Positions 18,701 through 27,905 of a stretch of DNA of 64,000 bases are shown here, one piece after another. The DNA comes from Bacteroidota bacterium (GTDB lineage Bacteria > Bacteroidota > Bacteroidia > Chitinophagales > LD1). The notes under the pieces were generated by a model, which searched no databases, was not told where the DNA came from, and saw only the letters and a list, made by a program, of their open reading frames with translations. Both the position numbers and the translations under genes were made by a program. Numbering within the stretch: the stretch's first letter is position 1; each line of letters opens with the position of its first letter. The stretch lies in NCBI GenBank assembly GCA_947479455.1, contig CANJZE010000007.1:62001-126000 (forward strand), given 5' to 3'.

Positions 18701-20937
18701 GTTGCGCCACCGGCATTTTGAACCAAATAAGAATATGGAGCTACGCCACCGCTTGTAGTCGCAGTCACCACTCCGTTGCAATCGCCATTGCATAAAACAG
18801 AAGTGGCAATTACATTTACCACTAAAGGATTATTTAAAATTACCGCATTGGTTCGTGCAATACATCCTTGCTGGTCGGTGAACTGAACAATATAATTTCC
18901 GGGACAAAGATTTTGTATCGTTGGATTTGTTTGCCCTACTAGTACATTATTCAAGCTATCGAACCACATATAAGTATACGGTGCCACTCCTCCCGAACCC
19001 GAAGTAGAAATTGTGCCGTTGCAGTTTAATCCGCAGGTGTTTAATGTTGGAGTAGCCGTTGGAACAATGGCTGATGAGGAATTAATGACAGCACTTTCAA
19101 AAGAGTTACAACCCAAACCGTTGGTCACATGAACGGTGTAATTACCAGGGCACAAATTATTGGCAAGCGCATTTGTTTGCCCTGCAATAACAGCACCGAG
19201 TGAATCGAGCCATTGATATGTACACGGTGGATTAAGGCAACCACCCGAAAGATTCGCAGTGGCGGTTCCGTTGCAGATGTTACTACACGTGGCGTTTGTG
19301 CTCGTACTCGGCAATAAAGGCTGTGCGCCATTCTCGTTTATAGCTACAGAAAAAGTGTCTCGACAACCCGAGATCCCACCATCTTCTACAATTACTAAAT
19401 ACAGCCCTGCGCATAAGCCGATAGCGGTTTGCGAAGTTTGATTTGGTGTAGTGAGCCATGTATACAGATAAGCACCTGTTCCTCCGGCAGCATTTACTGT
19501 TGCTGTTCCGTTACATACACCGCATGCTGCATCAACGTGTGCTATGGTAGCAGTAATAGGTGGCGGCTGTGCAATATTAACAGAAGTAATAAAGGTGCAT
19601 CCATGGGCATCTGTGGCGGTAACATTGTGAAGTCCACCTGACAAATCTACTACGGTATCACCGTAGGTTCCGTTATCCCAATAGTAGGTGTAACCCGGAG
19701 TTCCGCCACTCATACTTAAAAGTGCAGAGCCGCCATTCCAACCATAACATCGAACTAATCCCTGAATAGTAGTTGTGCCAGCCAAAGGAAAAGGGAAATC
19801 GAGTACTGCTACGGGCTGCGCGGGAACTGCCGGACAACCGTTTCCATCGGTAACTGTTACATTATAGTTGCCCGGGCAAAGTCCTGTTGCTGTTGCGGCA
19901 TTCTGATTGCCAGGGTCATTCCACGTTACAGAATAAGGCGGTGTGCCGCCAGAGAAAGTGGCCGTGGCTGTGCCGCTGCATTGACCTGTACACTGCGTAA
20001 CCGTGGAAGTCAAGGCAATGTTCGAAGGACAAAAAATACCTGTAATAGAATCTATAATTCCGGTACATCCGTGGTTGGTCGTAATATCAACGGTGGTATA
20101 TGGAATAACAGGAGGACAAGCCGGAAAAACATAGGTCGGGTTTGCTGAAGTGCTGGTTGTACTATCCGGAAAATGGAAAAGCCAACTGGTAATTGGACCT
20201 GTGGTGTTTACCTGAAAATAAGTGGTGTCTCCTAAACAGGTTCCAGCAAGAACATTTACTAATCCGCTACTTGTGGTAATATATGGATCGGTAGTTCCCG
20301 GAAGATTTGGAGTGGTGTTTGGCGGACAATTGATGTAAACGGTTTGCACTAAAGTATCGTGTCCCTGAACGGCACAGCACGGAGTTGAATTGTCAACAAT
20401 CAAAGTTACGTTATAGGTGCCGCAACTATCAAATGTGTGAATCGGATTTTGCGCAGAACTCGTAGTGCCATCACCAAAAATCCAGGTATACGAATTTGTT
20501 CCAGTTCCAACAGAAGTATTCGTAAACTGCATAGAGTTACCCAGACAAACCGTGTCGGCTACAAAATTTGCATTGAACGCAGGAGCAATGGAAGTTACCG
20601 TTACCGTTTGCGTAATGTGACAAGTGGTAGTAAACAAATTGAACAATATATTATGGCAATAAGCCACAATAGTCATCGTAATTGTGTAGGTACCCGGAGT
20701 TGCGTAATGGTGACAAGGGCTTCCCCCAGAAACCGTAGTTCCATCACCAAAATTCCAATCAACGCTTACTAACTGGTCACAATCACTAATGTAATTACCG
20801 CATACCTGATAACAATCGCACCAAGGGGAGTATTGCACGTTGAACCAGGAGCCGGTACAGCCATTGGAGCTCACTTTCTGCAAACAGAAAATGCTCAACA
20901 CTAGTGTTAGAAAAATTGATTTGTAAACAGCTTTCAT
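15664..20937 (-). CDS. giant secreted surface protein with PKD domains, SprB repeats and type B T9SS sorting domain
   Basis: A 1757-residue exported protein. Order: signal peptide (MKAVYKSIFLTLVLSIFCLQKVSS); two PKD domains (WNFGDGTTVSGG; WIFGDGTTSSAQ) and a degenerate third; about fifteen SprB-type repeats of some 80 residues, each with C-x-G-x-x-x-G then GGTPPYTYxW and GxYxVxVTDxxGC; two shorter repeats with a GxYxDTL-x-x-GCDS core; and a C-terminal CHU_C/type B sorting domain (FVPNVFTPNGDNNND through FNRWGEKVFES to GSITLMR). Such proteins are exported by the type IX system and act as adhesins, including gliding adhesins like SprB. A propeller-like secreted protein gene lies just upstream on the same strand. 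Confidence 0.9.
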   Translation of the reverse strand: MKAVYKSIFLTLVLSIFCLQKVSSNGCTGSWFNVQYSPWCDCYQVCGNYISDCDQLVSVDWNFGDGTTVSGGSPCHHYATPGTYTITMTIVAYCHNILFNLFTTTCHITQTVTVTSIAPAFNANFVADTVCLGNSMQFTNTSVGTGTNSYTWIFGDGTTSSAQNPIHTFDSCGTYNVTLIVDNSTPCCAVQGHDTLVQTVYINCPPNTTPNLPGTTDPYITTSSGLVNVLAGTCLGDTTYFQVNTTGPITSWLFHFPDSTTSTSANPTYVFPACPPVIPYTTVDITTNHGCTGIIDSITGIFCPSNIALTSTVTQCTGQCSGTATATFSGGTPPYSVTWNDPGNQNAATATGLCPGNYNVTVTDGNGCPAVPAQPVAVLDFPFPLAGTTTIQGLVRCYGWNGGSALLSMSGGTPGYTYYWDNGTYGDTVVDLSGGLHNVTATDAHGCTFITSVNIAQPPPITATIAHVDAACGVCNGTATVNAAGGTGAYLYTWLTTPNQTSQTAIGLCAGLYLVIVEDGGISGCRDTFSVAINENGAQPLLPSTSTNATCSNICNGTATANLSGGCLNPPCTYQWLDSLGAVIAGQTNALANNLCPGNYTVHVTNGLGCNSFESAVINSSSAIVPTATPTLNTCGLNCNGTISTSGSGGVAPYTYMWFDSLNNVLVGQTNPTIQNLCPGNYIVQFTDQQGCIARTNAVILNNPLVVNVIATSVLCNGDCNGVVTATTSGGVAPYSYLVQNAGGATVYTGASSIIANLCAGNYTLIASDANSCSLNIPFVISQPAALNPITGTIAPSCFGNCNGSASVNVSGGTPAYVYEWRNSSGAVIGTNNNVSNLCPGNYAVKVTDANNCATTFIPVPLTQPTRVADSMVIVNPYCNNGLGSIDLTPYGGTPPYTYSWNNGLYTTQDISGLAAGTFTVLIADFNGCTKRDTSVFTIYQNIATNIVATLYNGFHVKCFGGADGEVVLDVTGGLPPYTYLWNDPANSTVDSIWGLDPGITYTVTVTDANGCIRLDSIPLNLIPPPFSITTSSQNVLCAGDNNGSVAVVPVGGIPPYVYFWNGDTSVLNTPLTNLPPGQYIAYVFDANFCLKIDTEIITAPAPIVLSHTSTNATCFGSSDGSIDETVGGGIVPYVFSWNSGAYLTEDLNAIPAGQYALNMVDSNGCVRTDTVTITEPTALVLTLATTNVSCFGLTDGAIDLTVSGGTLNYSYLWSNTSTNQDLTGLGAGNNSVVLTDGANCTASASATITAPAQPLAATLVAVDVTCNGAANGSVNLTPTGGTTTYTFVWNNLLTTEDIFNLSGGNYSVTVTDTNNCSVSVSATVFEPVGVITSTIVSNVSCNGGNDGAVDLTVNGGINPLSYLWSNTLTTQDINGVAAATYYVAITDSNGCVKNDSAVITQPNALAITLVTNNISCFGGSNGSIDLTVSGGTPNYNYNWNSGAFITEDLQNLNTGSYSVVVTDNKGCTATNATSITEPNILTGNRQITICDKDSFLTGGTYQSTPGIYVDTLTTSIGCDSILSTDLNVVNNFSSQIQQTLCYGQQFLLNGNYYSATGVYVDTLLSSGGCDSVVTLSLNILSDIGLYADPNKATLTTDDSITVFIYSSTGANLVSYNWSPTIGISCSTCSSAVVAPPVDVRYSVVAVDANGCRDTVLIPIIVQGPVIFVPNVFTPNGDNNNDFFQIFGNLKPLRFLEIQVFNRWGEKVFESNDHHFKWDGTYKGVLQNPGVYVWTLKLGFLGSANEELRKGSITLMR

Positions 20938-20972
20938 GCGGGTGCTGTTTTGGGTTTTTTATAAGGTGAAAT

Positions 20973-22409
20973 TCAAAAACACAGATTCTTCACTCTTGCT
21001 TCGCGCTTTTTTTCCTTAATGCTTTCCGGATTTGGCTTTACAATATTGGGTGGCACAATTCCCTGCTCAACTTTTTGCATAGCCGCACCTTTTACTGCAT
21101 GGGAAGTAGAAACTAAAGCGCCCACATTCATGGTTACATTATTTGCTATGCAGGTTCCGTTTCCATTAAAATCGGTTTTAAAAAAGAGCACATCAAAACC
21201 TTCGCTGTTAAAGCTTGCGGTAGAGCCCACTGTTAGTATTCCACTTTTTGTGAGAGCGAGTTTAGAAGGATATTCTTCATTCTTTCCTCCGTAAGTTTTT
21301 GACCATTCAATATCTCCGCTCTTATTTAATTTAAACGTAAGCACATCGCTGCTTCCGCTTCCAAAACTTTTGGTAAAACCCGAAACCACAAAACCACCAT
21401 CGGGTAATTGCAATACATCGGCTACCGATTCAAAACCTTTACCGCCAAAAGTTTTTGCCCAAAGCACGTTACCGTTAGCATCTAAACTCATGGCAAAAAT
21501 ATCGAGGTTGAATTTTGAAACGCTGGTGTTTCCCACTACCACAAATCCACCTTCGCGTTTTTCAATAACGGTATAACCCATCGCAATTTGATTCGATTGA
21601 AACTCGCGCGCCCATAGTAAATTTCCGTTTGGTTTTACTTTGGTCAGCAATATGGTTCGCGTGTCTTCCATATTCACAGTTTGTGCAGGCTTCTCAATTT
21701 TTTTATCGGTGTGTCCCATCTTGGCAATGTTGCCTGCTACCAAGTAAGAGCCATCGGTTGTTACAATCACTGAAGTTCCGGTGGAGCCAACATTCTCTTC
21801 GCCATACGTTAAACTGCGCGACCATATTTTATTTCCGTTGCCGTCTACTTTAATTAAATACATGTGCTGGTCTTCGGCACGCATATCGAAAAACGTGTTT
21901 GACACCATCGTCATACTTTTTACCATGCCAGCTACTATATAATTATTATCGGGTGTATGCTGAATTGAAAACCCCTCGGTTTCGTTTCCGCCTTCGTCAT
22001 AAATTTTTTTCCAAAGTAAATTTCCGTACACATCGGTTTTTAAAAGCGTGAGGTGTTCGCCTTCTACTTTGTTGGGTTGGTATTTTTCGGCTGTGGCAAT
22101 AAAGCCGTGATCAGCTGTGGCAATAACATCGTTGAGGGTTTCTCTATCGGGTCCGCCAAAAGTTCTTGTCCAAATCAAATGACCGGTGCTATCGGCATGC
22201 ATAAGCAACATGTCGCGCTCGGTTTGTCCGTAGCTTTCGGTTTCACCGGCTATAATAAAGCTACCGTCATCTAAAACACGAAGGGAACTCCCCTTTTCAA
22301 AACCTTCCATACCAATGGCCGACTGAAAAGTAGGTTGTGCTGCAACAAAAAACATTGCATGAACGCAAACAAGCGTAAGTGAAAAAAATTTGTTGACACG
22401 CTTATGCAT
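20973..22409 (-). CDS. secreted protein with seven propeller-like repeats
   Basis: About 478 residues. A signal peptide (MHKRVNKFFSLTLVCVHAMFFVAAQ) is followed by seven repeats of 45-70 residues with the pattern D-x-G-[FY]-[IV]-x-x-G ... L-x-K-x-D-x-x-G-x-[LI]-x-W-x-[KR]-x-[FY]-G-G, as in Delta-60/SBBP-type repeats, which suggests a seven-bladed beta-propeller. The basic C-terminus (KPESIKEKKREARVKNLCF) is not a recognisable type IX signal. The ATG at 22409 starts a good signal peptide; the frame runs to 22499. It is 36 bases upstream of the giant adhesin gene, so co-expression is likely. Function unknown. Confidence 0.75.
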   Translation of the reverse strand: MHKRVNKFFSLTLVCVHAMFFVAAQPTFQSAIGMEGFEKGSSLRVLDDGSFIIAGETESYGQTERDMLLMHADSTGHLIWTRTFGGPDRETLNDVIATADHGFIATAEKYQPNKVEGEHLTLLKTDVYGNLLWKKIYDEGGNETEGFSIQHTPDNNYIVAGMVKSMTMVSNTFFDMRAEDQHMYLIKVDGNGNKIWSRSLTYGEENVGSTGTSVIVTTDGSYLVAGNIAKMGHTDKKIEKPAQTVNMEDTRTILLTKVKPNGNLLWAREFQSNQIAMGYTVIEKREGGFVVVGNTSVSKFNLDIFAMSLDANGNVLWAKTFGGKGFESVADVLQLPDGGFVVSGFTKSFGSGSSDVLTFKLNKSGDIEWSKTYGGKNEEYPSKLALTKSGILTVGSTASFNSEGFDVLFFKTDFNGNGTCIANNVTMNVGALVSTSHAVKGAAMQKVEQGIVPPNIVKPNPESIKEKKREARVKNLCF

Positions 22410-22512
22410 CGGTTGGTTTTGTAATGTGCCAGGATAAACAGTTGGAAAAGTAATTTTATATTTTCTGAAAACCAAAAAAATAATTTTCGGCAAAAACACA
22501 CCAATAAAATTA

Positions 22513-23991
22513 CTACCTCGAATAATTCGGGGCTTCCTTGGTAATAGTTACATCATGTGGATGCGATTCCTGAACACCTGCCGCAGTAATGCGTACAAAC
22601 TTTGCCTGTTGCAATGCCTTAATATTTTTTGCTCCGCAGTAACCCATACCCGCGCGCAAACCGCCAATGTATTGATACATTACTTCCTGCACGCTGCCCT
22701 TAAATGGCACGCGTCCAACTATGCCTTCGGGCACTAATTTTTTTATGTCGTCTTCCACATCCTGAAAGTAACGGTCTTTACTTCCCTCTTGCATCGCCTC
22801 AACACTTCCCATACCTCTGTAAGATTTGAATTTTCTGCCTTCATAAATAATGGTTTCACCGGGGCTCTCATCAGTGCCGGCAAAAACACTTCCTGCCATT
22901 ACGCAATCGGCACCGGCAGCAATTGCTTTTACAATGTCTCCAGTAAAACGAATTCCTCCATCACCAATAATCGGAACACCCGCTTTTTTTCCGGCTTTGC
23001 TGGCTTCGTAAATGGCTGTGAGTTGAGGAACTCCTACTCCCGCCACAATTCGTGTGGTGCAAATACTACCGGGGCCAACACCCACTTTTACTCCGTCTAC
23101 TCCAGCATCAATTAATGCCTGTGCGCCTTCTTTAGTAGCTACGTTTCCGCCAATAATATCGAGATGCTTAAAGGTTTGTTTTGCTTTTTTTATGGCAGTT
23201 AAAACTCCGCGCGAATGTCCGTGTGCAGTATCAATACAAATTACATCTACTCCCACATGTTGCAATGCTTCAATGCGCTGAAACATATCGGCAGTAACAC
23301 CTACAGCAGCACCACACAACAAACGACCGTATTTATCTTTCGAAGAATTTGGATGGGCTTTTACTTTTAAAATATCCTTGTAAGTAATCAGCCCAACTAA
23401 CTTTCCGTTCGTATCAATTACGGGAAGTTTTTCAATTTTATATTTCTCTAAAATCTTTTCTGCTTGTTTCAAATCCATTCCCTTTGGTGCGGTAATGAGT
23501 TTTTCTTTCGTCATTATCTCTGTCACTTTCTTCTTCATGTCTTTCTGAAAACGCAAATCGCGGTTGGTCAGAATGCCCACGAGCTTCCCGCTCTTGCTAA
23601 TGATAGGAATACCGCCAATTCTGTTTTCGGTCATTAAACGATGAGCCTGTCCAACCAGTGCATCTTCGGTTAGTGTAACAGGGTCAAGAATCAAACCGCT
23701 GTCGGCACGTTTTACTTTGCGTACCATTTCGGCTTGCTTTTCAATGCTCATGTTTTTGTGCAAAATGCCAATGCCGCCTTCGCGCGCAATAGCAATTGCA
23801 AGCGCCTGTTCGGTTACAGTATCCATAGCCGATGAAACAACGGGCACGTTGATTTCAATGTTGCGGGTTAAACGGGTTTTAATTTCTGCTTCGCGGGGAA
23901 GAATTTCGGAATACGCTGGAACGAGGAGAACATCGTCAAAAGTTATTCCTTCGTTGCTGAATTTTTCGTCAGGAGATTTTTTTGTTGCCAT
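22513..23991 (-). CDS. guaB: IMP dehydrogenase
   Basis: Oxidises IMP to XMP with NAD, the first committed step of GTP synthesis. The TIM barrel is interrupted by a Bateman pair of CBS domains at about residues 95-210. Catalytic features are the phosphate loop and cysteine in [17 protein letters not shown] and the flap region [11 protein letters not shown]. The 492-residue length is standard. The ATG at 23991 is preferred over a TTG two codons upstream. The long intergenic region common to purine-regulated genes is absent. Confidence 0.97.
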   Translation of the reverse strand: MATKKSPDEKFSNEGITFDDVLLVPAYSEILPREAEIKTRLTRNIEINVPVVSSAMDTVTEQALAIAIAREGGIGILHKNMSIEKQAEMVRKVKRADSGLILDPVTLTEDALVGQAHRLMTENRIGGIPIISKSGKLVGILTNRDLRFQKDMKKKVTEIMTKEKLITAPKGMDLKQAEKILEKYKIEKLPVIDTNGKLVGLITYKDILKVKAHPNSSKDKYGRLLCGAAVGVTADMFQRIEALQHVGVDVICIDTAHGHSRGVLTAIKKAKQTFKHLDIIGGNVATKEGAQALIDAGVDGVKVGVGPGSICTTRIVAGVGVPQLTAIYEASKAGKKAGVPIIGDGGIRFTGDIVKAIAAGADCVMAGSVFAGTDESPGETIIYEGRKFKSYRGMGSVEAMQEGSKDRYFQDVEDDIKKLVPEGIVGRVPFKGSVQEVMYQYIGGLRAGMGYCGAKNIKALQQAKFVRITAAGVQESHPHDVTITKEAPNYSR

Positions 23992-24101
23992 GCGCAAATA
24001 TGGGAAAAAAGTGGAGAGCGAAAACTTCTATGGGCGAAGGAATCAATGGGCAAGAGCTTTTTTAGTTTACTTTAAGCAATATTTCAAGCAAAAAAAATTC
24101 G

Positions 24102-25472
24102 ATGTTCTTCAAAAAGCAAATTCAATTTTTTCTTCTTGTGCTTTCTGTTGCAGCGCTGTTGCCTTTTGTAATTATCTGTTTCTATGCTTTTCCATTTGCC
24201 GATGATTTTTGTTTTGGCTGGACGGCTTCTGAAAAAATTTCGTTCGTGCAAAAATTTCTGAACCAGTATTTGTATTGGAACGGAAGATATATGGCTGATG
24301 TGCTGGTGAATTTTCATCCGCTCGTAACAGGAAAAATTTTGGTGTATCAGTTCCTCATCCTCATTTCTCTCCTTATTACACCAATTCTTCTTTACTTCTT
24401 TATAGCTACAACTGTATTCAATCTTAACTATTCCATATTAAATCTTAAATCGCTCCACACTTCTCTCCTCCTCACGCTCTTCTACCTCAACTACCAACCC
24501 AATATCACCGAAGGCATTTATTGGTTCATAGGCATTTCAAATTATCATCTCGGCAATCTTTGTTTGCTTTTGCATTTCATTTTTTTGACTAAATCCTTTT
24601 CAGCGAATGGGAAATCGAAAATGGTTTTTCAAGTCTTAACCTGTTTACTCCTTATCGTTTCGATTGGTTTTAATGAAATAGGCGCATTGCTCATTCCGTT
24701 ATTTTATTTTTCAATTCTAGTTTTGAATTTGAAAACAGAAAACAGAATTTTTTTAGCGGGATTGTTTTTTATAACCATCGTTTCTTCGGCTTTTGTTTTC
24801 TTCTCTCCCGGAAATTTTGTTCGTGCAAACGTGTTTCCTGAACGATACAATCTGCTTCACTCGCTTTTGTATTCATCGGCACAAACACTTCGTTTCTTAT
24901 CGAAATGGATTTTCAATCTGCCTCTCATTCTTCTGAGTTTGGTAATTGCTTCAAATGCAGATAAAGTAAAACTCAAATTACCTGTTTTAGATTTTCGTGT
25001 TTTAGCAATCGCGCTTTTCTTCATCGTGTTCTTCGGTTCTTTCATTCCGTATTTTGCTACCGGAATTCTTGGTCAACACAGAACCATGAACTATGTTTTT
25101 TTCTATTTCATTTTGATGTATCTTCTGCTACTCATTGCGGTTTCGCAAAAATATTTTTTGCATAAAAAATTGTATTGGTTGAAGCAGGAGAATAGAATTA
25201 GTGCAACTGTGATAATCAGCATTTTCCTAATGATGTGCTCAGGAAACTGTTTGAAAATACTTCAGGATTACAAAGCGGATAATTTTAAAAATTATAAAGC
25301 CGCATTTTTCGAAAGGCAGCGAAGCCTTTTGCAAAAACCTGAAAAGCAGATTGCTCCTTTAAAAAATATTCCGACTGTTTTTTCCATCACAGATACAAAA
25401 AGCGATTCCGCTTTTTGGGTAGACAAGTGCATGAAAAATTTTTACATCGAAACAGGAAAGGAGTTGAACTAA
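24102..25472 (+). CDS. polytopic membrane protein, GT-C/DUF6056-like
   Basis: A 456-residue protein with about ten hydrophobic segments. After the first comes FPFADDFCFGWTASE and then YLYWNGRYMADVLVNF; a later loop reads ITEGIYWFIGISNYHLGN. An early acidic pair, a W-x-GRY motif, and a [EG]-x-YWFIG loop recall the DUF6056 type of putative membrane glycosyltransferases, but this is from memory and unproven. The ATG at 24102 is the first in frame. It is divergent from guaB and convergent with the secreted protein at 25.5 kb. No function can be asserted. Confidence 0.55.
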   Translation: MFFKKQIQFFLLVLSVAALLPFVIICFYAFPFADDFCFGWTASEKISFVQKFLNQYLYWNGRYMADVLVNFHPLVTGKILVYQFLILISLLITPILLYFFIATTVFNLNYSILNLKSLHTSLLLTLFYLNYQPNITEGIYWFIGISNYHLGNLCLLLHFIFLTKSFSANGKSKMVFQVLTCLLLIVSIGFNEIGALLIPLFYFSILVLNLKTENRIFLAGLFFITIVSSAFVFFSPGNFVRANVFPERYNLLHSLLYSSAQTLRFLSKWIFNLPLILLSLVIASNADKVKLKLPVLDFRVLAIALFFIVFFGSFIPYFATGILGQHRTMNYVFFYFILMYLLLLIAVSQKYFLHKKLYWLKQENRISATVIISIFLMMCSGNCLKILQDYKADNFKNYKAAFFERQRSLLQKPEKQIAPLKNIPTVFSITDTKSDSAFWVDKCMKNFYIETGKELN

Positions 25473-25473
25473 A

Positions 25474-26541
25474 CTAATTGGAGTACAACAGAAACCGCAA
25501 ATAGAGAATGTGTTTGCCTTTAGGATTCTTTGAGTAGTCAAGAATTACAGATCCGTACTTGTCGTTACTAAATTGCAAATCGGAGAGGACTTTAGATTCT
25601 TTGTTTGCCAAGCAAGAAGCCGTCCAGCCTTCAGAGACCGAAAAGTTTTCAGTGAGTTTCTTTTCAAAATCTTTATACGAAGAAACAAAGGATTGGTCAA
25701 CAGCATCAGCTTCTTTTATAACCGAAACAAAATCGAGTGGCGATTGATAGAACGGAAAGCTATAAAGCATATTGAATTTCTCACCCGGTATTTTAAGCTT
25801 GGTGGTATAGGCAAATTTATAGTTCCAGAAATTGGAAGAACTCTTGGAGCTGCTTTTAATGGAGTAGAAATTTGATTCACGATAGGATTTAAACACATCA
25901 AGAACTGCTTGCTTAAAGGTAGAAAGGGCAGGTGTGTTCTTGTTGATTTCTGCTAGGGGTATTTCCAAAAAGGTTGCTTTTTCTAACTGCTTGTATTTTT
26001 CCTGGTTTTTAATTTTGGCATAAGAAGTTTTTTTCTGCTCGGCAGTTTTCACTTCTATAGGAACAACTTTTGCCTCATTGAAAAACTTTACAGAACCTAT
26101 GGTTTCAAAATTTGCATTAGTAAACGAAACTTCAACCGCAATTTTATCTTGATAAAACTTCATGGCATTTCTACCGACCAGCTTTTGCCCCCCTCCTAAT
26201 TTTGTTTGTAGTGCAGCGGTATCATCGCTCAATAAAATTCCATAGGGTAAGGCAGAGCAGCACTTCAAAAATTTAGTTCCGTTAGCCTGGTAATTTTCTC
26301 CAGCTATTAAAATGCCCTCCACTTTATCGGTAATGCTGTTTACCGAAAGCTTGATGCCACCATAATTGTTTTCGAAATTTTTATCGAGCAACCAAAATTC
26401 TTTGATGGGTTTAAAATCTTTTGATGCAGTGTTGAAACCAAGAAGAAGAAGAAGGTTGTTGCCCACATATTCTGTGGCAGCATTTCCATAAAGAAATAGA
26501 AGGTTGAAGAGAAGACTGACTACAAGAAATTTTGGACGCAT
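25474..26541 (-). CDS. unknown secreted protein
   Basis: About 355 residues, with a signal peptide (MRPKFLVVSLLFNLLFLYGNAA) and a mixed alpha/beta mature part rich in lysine and phenylalanine. I recognise no domain. A CC pair (LKCCSALPYG) and a second part with KSSSKSSSNFW are the only peculiar features. The ATG at 26541 gives a clean signal peptide; the frame extends to 26613. It ends 2 bases after the convergent membrane protein's stop and follows dinB by 80 bases on the same strand. Confidence 0.6.
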   Translation of the reverse strand: MRPKFLVVSLLFNLLFLYGNAATEYVGNNLLLLLGFNTASKDFKPIKEFWLLDKNFENNYGGIKLSVNSITDKVEGILIAGENYQANGTKFLKCCSALPYGILLSDDTAALQTKLGGGQKLVGRNAMKFYQDKIAVEVSFTNANFETIGSVKFFNEAKVVPIEVKTAEQKKTSYAKIKNQEKYKQLEKATFLEIPLAEINKNTPALSTFKQAVLDVFKSYRESNFYSIKSSSKSSSNFWNYKFAYTTKLKIPGEKFNMLYSFPFYQSPLDFVSVIKEADAVDQSFVSSYKDFEKKLTENFSVSEGWTASCLANKESKVLSDLQFSNDKYGSVILDYSKNPKGKHILYLRFLLYSN

Positions 26542-26621
26542 TTTGTTTTTTCCGTGGCCGAATATATTTTTTAATCCAAGCAAGAATATTGCTGCTATGT
26601 TACGTTGAACCATATGAAAGT

Positions 26622-27842
26622 TCAGCGGTCATCTTTCTTTCGTTCTCGCTTTGCCTCTTTGTCTAAATCCGCTTTTGGGTCATTGCGTTTTACAATTCCA
26701 ATGTTCAGATTTTGCGCCAGCACCAATTTTTCTTTGCCGTGTTTTATTTTCATTTCATCAATGGCTTTGTAAAGCAGAATATCTTTTTCGCGGTCGTCAA
26801 ACAAATTGATTTGATAAGCTCCGTCTTCTAACGAAGAAAATTTTACTCCAAGCAAACGCACTTTTCTATTTGTATCAAAAGATTCGCAGAATAAGTGAAT
26901 AGCTTTTTCCGTCAGCAATTTTGAATTAGATGTAATTGGAATAGCCAACTGTTTGGTGTGCGTTTCAAAATCGCTGTAACGAATTTTTATTGCCACACAC
27001 GAAGTCAGCTTTTTTTCTTCGCGCAATTCGAATGCTAATTTTTCGGTGAGCGCAATGATTACTTTCTTCAACCATTCTGTGTCGTTTGTGTCGGCATCAA
27101 AAGTTCTTTCGCTGCTCATGCTCTTTGGTTCGTGGTAGGGGTGCAAAGTGGAAGTTGCTCTGCCATGTGCACGTTCCCACAAATCAATTCCGCTTTTCCC
27201 CATCCAGTTAAACAATGCTTCGCGCGAAAATTGACGTAAGTCATAAATCGTTTTTACGCCTTTGCTATTTAGGAAAGCTTCTGTTTTCTCTCCGCAAAAA
27301 GGAATTTTTCCAACAGGTTTCGGGTCAAGAAATTCCTGTTCTTTTCCAATCTCAATCATGTATTGTCCATTTGGTTTGGCCTCGTTGGTTGCCATTTTCG
27401 CCAGCATTTTATTGATGCTAAGCCCCCATGAGATTGGAAGTTTAGTTTCTGCAATAATTGTTTGCCTTAATTCCGTTGCCCATTTATAAGTGCCGAAATA
27501 TTTTTCCATGCCGGTGAGGTCAACATAAAATTCATCAATGGAAGCTTTTTCAAAAAGTGGCGCGCGTGCAGCAATTATATCCGTCACCATTTTCGAATAC
27601 TTGCCATAATCATTCATTCGGCCCCATAAAAAAATGGCATGCGGACAAAGTTTCTTTGCTTTCGAAGTTGACATAGCACTATGCACTCCGAATTTCCGCG
27701 CCTCATAACTACATGACGAAACAACTCCGCGCGTACTCGTTCCACCAACAATTACGGGTTTGTCATTCAATGAAGGGTCGAAGAGTCGTTCAGCAGAAAC
27801 GAAGAATGAATCGAGGTCGAGATGAAGAATTTGGGTTTGCAC
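26622..27842 (-). CDS. dinB: DNA polymerase IV (Y family)
   Basis: A translesion DNA polymerase. Catalytic motifs are HLDLDSFFVSAE at the N-terminus and KASIDEFYVDLTG near residue 105, which contain the three metal-binding acids. A helix-hairpin-helix region and little-finger domain follow (SMSSERTFDADTND, CVAIKIRYSDF). The 406-residue length is usual. The start codon is GTG at 27842. The lysine-rich end lacks an obvious clamp-binding peptide. It is divergent, across 63 bases, from a LexA-like S24 repressor that may control it. Confidence 0.93.
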   Translation of the reverse strand: MQTQILHLDLDSFFVSAERLFDPSLNDKPVIVGGTSTRGVVSSCSYEARKFGVHSAMSTSKAKKLCPHAIFLWGRMNDYGKYSKMVTDIIAARAPLFEKASIDEFYVDLTGMEKYFGTYKWATELRQTIIAETKLPISWGLSINKMLAKMATNEAKPNGQYMIEIGKEQEFLDPKPVGKIPFCGEKTEAFLNSKGVKTIYDLRQFSREALFNWMGKSGIDLWERAHGRATSTLHPYHEPKSMSSERTFDADTNDTEWLKKVIIALTEKLAFELREEKKLTSCVAIKIRYSDFETHTKQLAIPITSNSKLLTEKAIHLFCESFDTNRKVRLLGVKFSSLEDGAYQINLFDDREKDILLYKAIDEMKIKHGKEKLVLAQNLNIGIVKRNDPKADLDKEAKRERKKDDR

Positions 27843-27848
27843 GAAACA

Positions 27849-27895
27849 ATACTAAGTAAATTGCTAAATATTTTTGCTTATGTTTGAACCACAAA
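27849..27895. promoter_or_regulatory. dinB / S24-repressor divergent control region
   Basis: The 63-base gap between the GTG of dinB and the ATG of the repressor must hold both promoters and any operator. It contains a palindrome AAATATTT and two TTGCT copies 13 bases apart (TTGCTAAATATTTTTGCTT), a possible operator. No classical SOS box (CTGT-N8-ACAG or GAAC-N4-GTTC) is present. Confidence 0.4.
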
Positions 27896-27905
27896 ACTTA
27901 TCACT

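Noticed and set aside
27849-27895. A symmetric SOS operator between dinB and the repressor
   Set aside because: The dyad around AAATATTT extends over only 8 bases, so it is not enough for an operator call. Only the direct TTGCT repeats were kept as a weak candidate.
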